Source: Marsupella aquatica
Lineage: Eukaryota; Marchantiophyta
NCBI GenBank assembly: GCA_973895155.1
Contig: OZ316894.1
Location: forward strand, 19,530,001 to 19,594,000
Direction: 5' to 3'
DNA: 64,000 nucleotides
Shown in pieces: positions 58,842 through 64,000 of this stretch. The stretch's first letter is position 1. The number at the start of each line of letters is the position of its first letter. The notes under the pieces are model-generated. The model saw only the letters and a list, made by a program, of their open reading frames with translations. It was not told the DNA's origin and searched no databases. A program made the position numbers and the translations under genes.

Positions 58842-61800
58842 TTAATTTGTGCACGATTCTTGTGGAGCTACATGAAAACACTGCAATTTAGTACCAGCAG
58901 ATGTGGCTGAGATTGTCATAGTTTCCATGAGCTCAGTTGGCAAAGGTAATCGGCTGGACAAGTCAAGCTGGACAAGGCAGGATAGATTGATCACAATGCG
59001 TGATCATTGCACAACGTGGACTGAAACTTAGGCTTTTGAATCGAACGACCTTGTCCAGAGTTTATACATGAAAAAGGCTTCAGGTGGGTTGAATTTGAGC
59101 AGCCGCATTACGTGAGATGCAGATACAGTGCTCGGGGCAAAAAATTGAAACGAGAAATAGGAAGTAAGATTTATTGAACCGGGAGTTTGGCCTGGCTATC
59201 GTCATTCTTACAGTGGACCATTAGTGGAGTAGTCGAGTGCGACGTCGTGAACAACCTTTGGAAGAAAGTGTGCACTTAGATGAGGATATGAAGAAAAGTG
59301 GGTGGAAATCACTCCTCTCAAGCGGGAGTATCACATTTGCATTCACTACCCTGAAAAACAACCTTTGCTCCCATAGGATCACCAAAAGTGATGTACTATT
59401 AGAATCCTGAGAAGTTTTGACTCGCGAAGGCACACGGGTTTTTGTGTGTATATACAGGACAAAGATTTTCATCAGCAGGTCATGCCTGCTTGTTGGAAAG
59501 CCCTCCTTCCGATGGGTAGAATGTAACTTCAACGTATAGCTATCTTAGTAATTGAATAATTGAGATAGCAATGAAGATAATATGATTTCATTAGAATTAA
59601 TTTTCAAAAATCAGAATTCCTCAAACATACCTAACAGCCAGAAAAATCTGGTGTCCTGATAGGATAGGATTACAATCTAGTTTCAAACTCCACCGTGGAG
59701 TTCCGAAAGTGTAAATAGCTTTTTGATTGGATAGGAAACATAGAAGGACAAATCATCCTTACAGCTTTTTTCAATTCATGATAGTTTTGTAGAACTTGTT
59801 TATTTTCCACAAAATCTTGGAATATGGCAGAGGTCCCCTTGGAAATTTGTGGCGCTTCTTTTTCAATCATTCTATGCGATTGTGTGTATGTGGGTGCAGT
59901 TATGTAGCATTCGTTACAGTACGCTGTGTGATTGTGTAAATGCTATATGTGGGTGAAATTATCTCTAATCAATGGTTTCTCATCAAGTTCTGATAACCTC
60001 AAACCACGCTCACTATCCTTAATTCAAAATTGCGATTGGTTTTTCATCAAAGTTTTTATCAAAGAGACCTCAAAATGGGGCTCAGTATCCTCCACGGCCA
60101 CATCCAGTTTGAGGAGTCAGGGATCCCTTGCCGTAATACAAAGACATACCTTTCGAATCGAACCCAAAATCAGGAAGAGTTGTGCACTAATCGCCATTGC
60201 CTTGCAGGGCATGAGGGCGACAAACCTTCCGGATTTGAACCTGAAAACAGAATAGGAGCGGCGCACCAGTCGCCCGTTGCATGGCATGACGGCAATTCTG
60301 ACATTGACATCAAATCCCACAAGATTATCGTCAAGCACGTGGATCTCTGGTACCAATGTACATATATTGGCCAACACCGCAGTAGACTTACAAGTTCACT
60401 CACCTCATCTGCAAGGTGACGAAGGACTGGAACTCTGGAAATGACTGATGACAGACGGACGCATCCAAAACAAAAACAGCATATTTGCGTGCCATGCAGA
60501 AAATACTTCTTTAATGAGGAGGATACTGGACCACAGAATCTCCACATGGCACCTTCAGTTGCATGGAGTATTTTCACGTGTGATTTAACACGTCTTCTTC
60601 AGCACTGTCAGCGCCAGGTATAGTTATGGGCAATAGGATATTGGGATAACGCACTGTCCAGTCTGCCGAGAGCAGGAGTATACTTGCCTGGAACGATTCA
60701 AAATTCCTTGCAACTCGGGAGACTAGTTTCCAGAATTTACTATCAGAATAAGTACTCAGTGCTTATCTACCTCTAGATCCCCCTCTCGGCTCGTTTCTCG
60801 AGCCCGCGTGTTGACTTCTGAAATTAGGCAAGTCGTTGCTGCAGGCCTTGCCTCCGTCCCCTCTCGCTGGTTGCCTCTAATTGTACAAAATATATATGAC
60901 TACAACTGGTGCTACAAAATTTAATGTCTGAAAGAATCCATGGAGAAATTAAGCCAATAAGCCTTTAGATGTCTCAAATCGGCCCTGATGTTGTGTGGCA
61001 AAGTCCAAAACCTTTCGTACTAAAATATTGTGACACACGTAATTTTCGTCCGTCTGTCCGTTTGTCCGAAGGGAGATCTATCTGGAGAAACACCAGGTCA
61101 CCAAGGGTTTAGCTCGGCAAATAGCAGAAGGGCGTGCTGGGGAAAGCCCAAACAATCTATCACAAGCCAAAATGCTTTGAATCAAGCCTTGGAAAGTTCA
61201 AGCCTCAGGCCATCTAAATCTCCCAATGTGGAAGTCAGTTGGTGTTTGGATGCAGATTGAGAGGCTAAGGCCCTTTCTTACCTAGATTTGCCTAAGACTA
61301 ACTTTGAGTAGAGATATATTCATAACTGTAAGCCTCCTCTGAACATCCAATGAACAAGTAATAGACAGATAGAGACATGGTTCGCTTAGGCTAAGGTTAC
61401 ATACACAAAAACACACAAAACTTTATTGCATTATTAATAGTCCCGTCTACCATGCCATATAGAGTGGCTCTCCCCAATACAAGTTCACCTAGATCACCAA
61501 TTTAGGGAGTCTCCCATAGGTTTAGTGAAAATCGAAAAAAATTAGATCTCTCGGGCCTGTAATGACGTGTAGTCACATTATGGCACACATTATGGGCAAA
61601 ACTGAACCTCTATTCTTTCGAGGCATTATATCCCAAAATGCGCTCTAAAGAGTAGTTTAGTGTATACATAATGAGACTAATTGATAAACTTTAATGCTTG
61701 AATTCTCAGTTCTATTTCACACTTAGACAAACCCAAAATTCATGCAAATTTTTATATTTATTTCGTTACCAAGAGAGACAAGTATGGACAAATTTTAATG

Positions 61801-64000
61801 CCCCCAACGGTAATGGATATTCTGTTCCATAAAGTTAGGAACGGAAAAATGCAACTTAAGAGAAAAATCTTACAGGGATTTCACTACTTCCTTTCGAAGG
61901 TATGTGCACACGGGCCAACACTGATTCTCAGTTTTTGATGGGTTTCATTCCGTGATCACTCAACTACAGTAGATTACTGCAGATGTCTCAACATTCTTCT
62001 CGTTGATCTCGTTCCTCTCCATTCCATGCGTTGTCACGTAGCCGATTGATCCTCAGACGCTCTCATGCTACCCTCAGTGAACCATTTTATCTAATGAGAG
62101 AAATCGAGTCAAACAACACCAAACGCGGGACAGGAGGACGAGTAGCTCAAATTCACACGAGAAAGAGCACAAAACACTTGTGGATATCCGCAGGTCTGGC
62201 TGGATTGATACTTTATGCTATCCAGAACAACAGCGGAATCCCAATTTACAGCTGCCCACGAATACTTCAGTTGCGTGTTCTCCGATAGAGTTGGTACAAT
62301 CCAACGAACCATGTCTCCCCCTTTGTGCACATGATCGTTCCCACGAGCTCGAAGGTACCGACCTGTGCGCAGCTTACCTAGCGGTCGGTCGATAACACTG
62401 GGCACTGTTCACGGTCTCACAATTGGAGTCTGCTATATTATATGTACAGGACCACACCTGTTTCAGTTGGTACCTTGACAGTTCTTCAGCTTCGAGTAAC
62501 ATTATCTGGCGACACGGGAGTCTGACGTACGTGTATTCACGAATCTGCGATCGTGGAAGATATTGACGGAAGGCCTGGAATTGAACGAAGAGTTGTGACG
62601 CATCTTAGGGACCAATCATTTGACTCTAACGATGGTGCTCAAATAAAACTATTTCAGAGCGAACCTTTTGAACCGATCAGTAATTAAGTGAAGATACTTC
62701 AATGTCCAATTCAATTATGATGGAGCGATATCGAATCTATCCAGGCATCATATAGCTAGGCACTTCTCAATGGGACGCGCGTAATCGGAAATTTAGTAGA
62801 AACAGCTGGATTGAATCCGTCCATCTCGGAAGAATCAATCATTGTCGGTAACGACCGCTTTTAGTAGTACTGCCCCTCGATAGCTCGGAAAGGCTACACC
62901 CTGGCTCCCTTCAGTTGTCTGAGGACTGGCCTGGCCGAATATAATCGATCCGGACCGGACAACCTCTTGCAGAGCTGCTAGCTCGATTGATTCCCTCGAA
63001 AGTTAGTGAGGGAATCACTTAGCATAGTTATATATCCACATTTGTCTTTCCACATCAGGGTGATGAAATAGCGCATCATCTCTAAGACTTATCCGCCAGT
63101 ACACTATTCTCGGCAGGAAACGAAGATGACAGTACTTTCAGGCTGGAGTGTCCGCATCGCGTCCAACGCGAACACTTTCGCACCGGAAGTTCCCATCAAA
63201 TGAGGCGCTTAGTCCTGTGGATACAAGATCTACTTTCTGAGTCGACGTTGACAATTCATGACGTTAGTGAATTTGTGCTTCAGGAATAGTTCGATCTGGG
63301 ATTCATTCGTGCGCACTGATCGCCGGCATATACTTCCACGATTGGAGATTCGTGTTGGGTAGGTTCAACTAATGTTGTTTGCTTTCTAATGTGGCAATCG
63401 ATCATGGCCTGCTAAGTCCCACTCTGCCACCACCAGGCCAATTCAAATAATGTTGTCCTTGAAAACCCTTGTATTCCTGCTAGTTAGACGTCTTTGACCA
63501 GTTTGCTCTCAGATCTTGAAATGGTTCATGTTGGGATACCTCCTCCTAGCTGATCGAGCGCCAACCAGTTCCACCCATTCAGTTAGTAATTCGTACAGAT
63601 TCCTAATATTCAAAGATGCCAGTGGACAATTGAAGACGACGCTAGCTCTCAAACCCTGATTGTGTGCGGGATTGTCTGCAGCAGGAAGGATGTCTATGTC
63701 AAATGTGTAAGGTCTTGCACAGTACTAGCTCCCTCAACGATCCAAACTTAGTGACCAAGGTTCCTAAAACCTCCATCTAATTAGGTTCTTCGCCTACATG
63801 ATACGGCAGCGCAGAAGACAGATACCGACTTTCCATGACAGTAAGCGTTGTGTTGTCCTTGGTAAGCGTTGTGTAGATCCAGTAAAATATTTTAGCCCAT
63901 ATTTTCACTCTGTTCAGTTGCAATCGAGGATGAACCGGGTCAGTTTGCCAGTGCCGAGTGTTGAGATGATGTAGGGGACCACCGATACACCAGCAGCATC
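58842..64000. other. Five-kilobase region without a recognised gene
   Basis: This begins with the TST 3' untranslated region. I found no coding exon with a family motif, no tRNA and no clear tandem array. A TGGTACCAGAG on the minus strand near 60350 resembles the plant retrotransposon primer-binding sequence at 10 of 11 bases, but no LTR or gag/pol sequence accompanies it. Confidence 0.45.

Noticed and set aside
60330-60380. Primer-binding-like TGGTACCAGAG on the minus strand
   Set aside because: One mismatch to the plant initiator-tRNA primer site, but no LTR, polypurine tract or retroviral-type frame nearby.

Overview
The window is nuclear DNA of a land plant, most likely a moss or another bryophyte. 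The evidence is spliceosomal genes with short GT-AG introns, a DYW-type pentatricopeptide-repeat (PPR) protein, a plastid chaperonin 60 beta, a tonoplast sugar transporter with the long central loop, and AT-rich spacers full of tandem repeats. The bryophyte assignment is inference; the land-plant assignment is firm. I could build seven host genes and two mobile insertions exon by exon, with reading phase checked across every listed splice site except where stated.

Layout. 80-2842 (+): organellar RNA-editing PPR-DYW protein. 2843-6759: spacer with tandem repeats, then the leader of the next gene. 6760-8143 (+): Golgi/ER YIF1-family membrane protein. 8144-14567: spacer with duplications, a 757-bp retroposed insert (11469-12225) and four copies of a ~275-bp repeat next to the chaperonin promoter. 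14568-17755 (+): plastid CPN60 beta. 19104-23187 (-): PLP-dependent enzyme of the bacterial 'aluminium resistance / methionine gamma-lyase-like' family, whose last exon lies in a perfect 145-bp tandem duplication. 26601-29333 (+) and 34788-37311 (+): two tandem zeta-class glutathione S-transferase / maleylacetoacetate isomerase genes with identical exon structure, separated by satellite and repeat DNA. 37312-43265: spacer. 43266-51048: a 7.8-kb DNA transposon flanked by TTAA duplications, with a transposase on the minus strand and a second ORF on the plus strand. 51053-55466: spacer and leader. 55467-58841 (+): tonoplast monosaccharide (TST/TMT-type) transporter. 58842-64000: no gene recognised.

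The host genes do not form a functional cluster; they are ordinary neighbours serving organelles (PPR, CPN60, possibly the PLP enzyme), endomembranes (YIF1, TST) and tyrosine/xenobiotic metabolism (GSTZ). The most interesting object is the transposon. It has TTAA target duplications, an empty site that can be read from a neighbouring copy of the host repeat, a Kolobok-like transposase with one apparent frameshift, an uncharacterised 132-residue companion ORF, hairpins at both ends, and a tandem pair of 46-nt tRNA-like minihelices that lack an anticodon arm.
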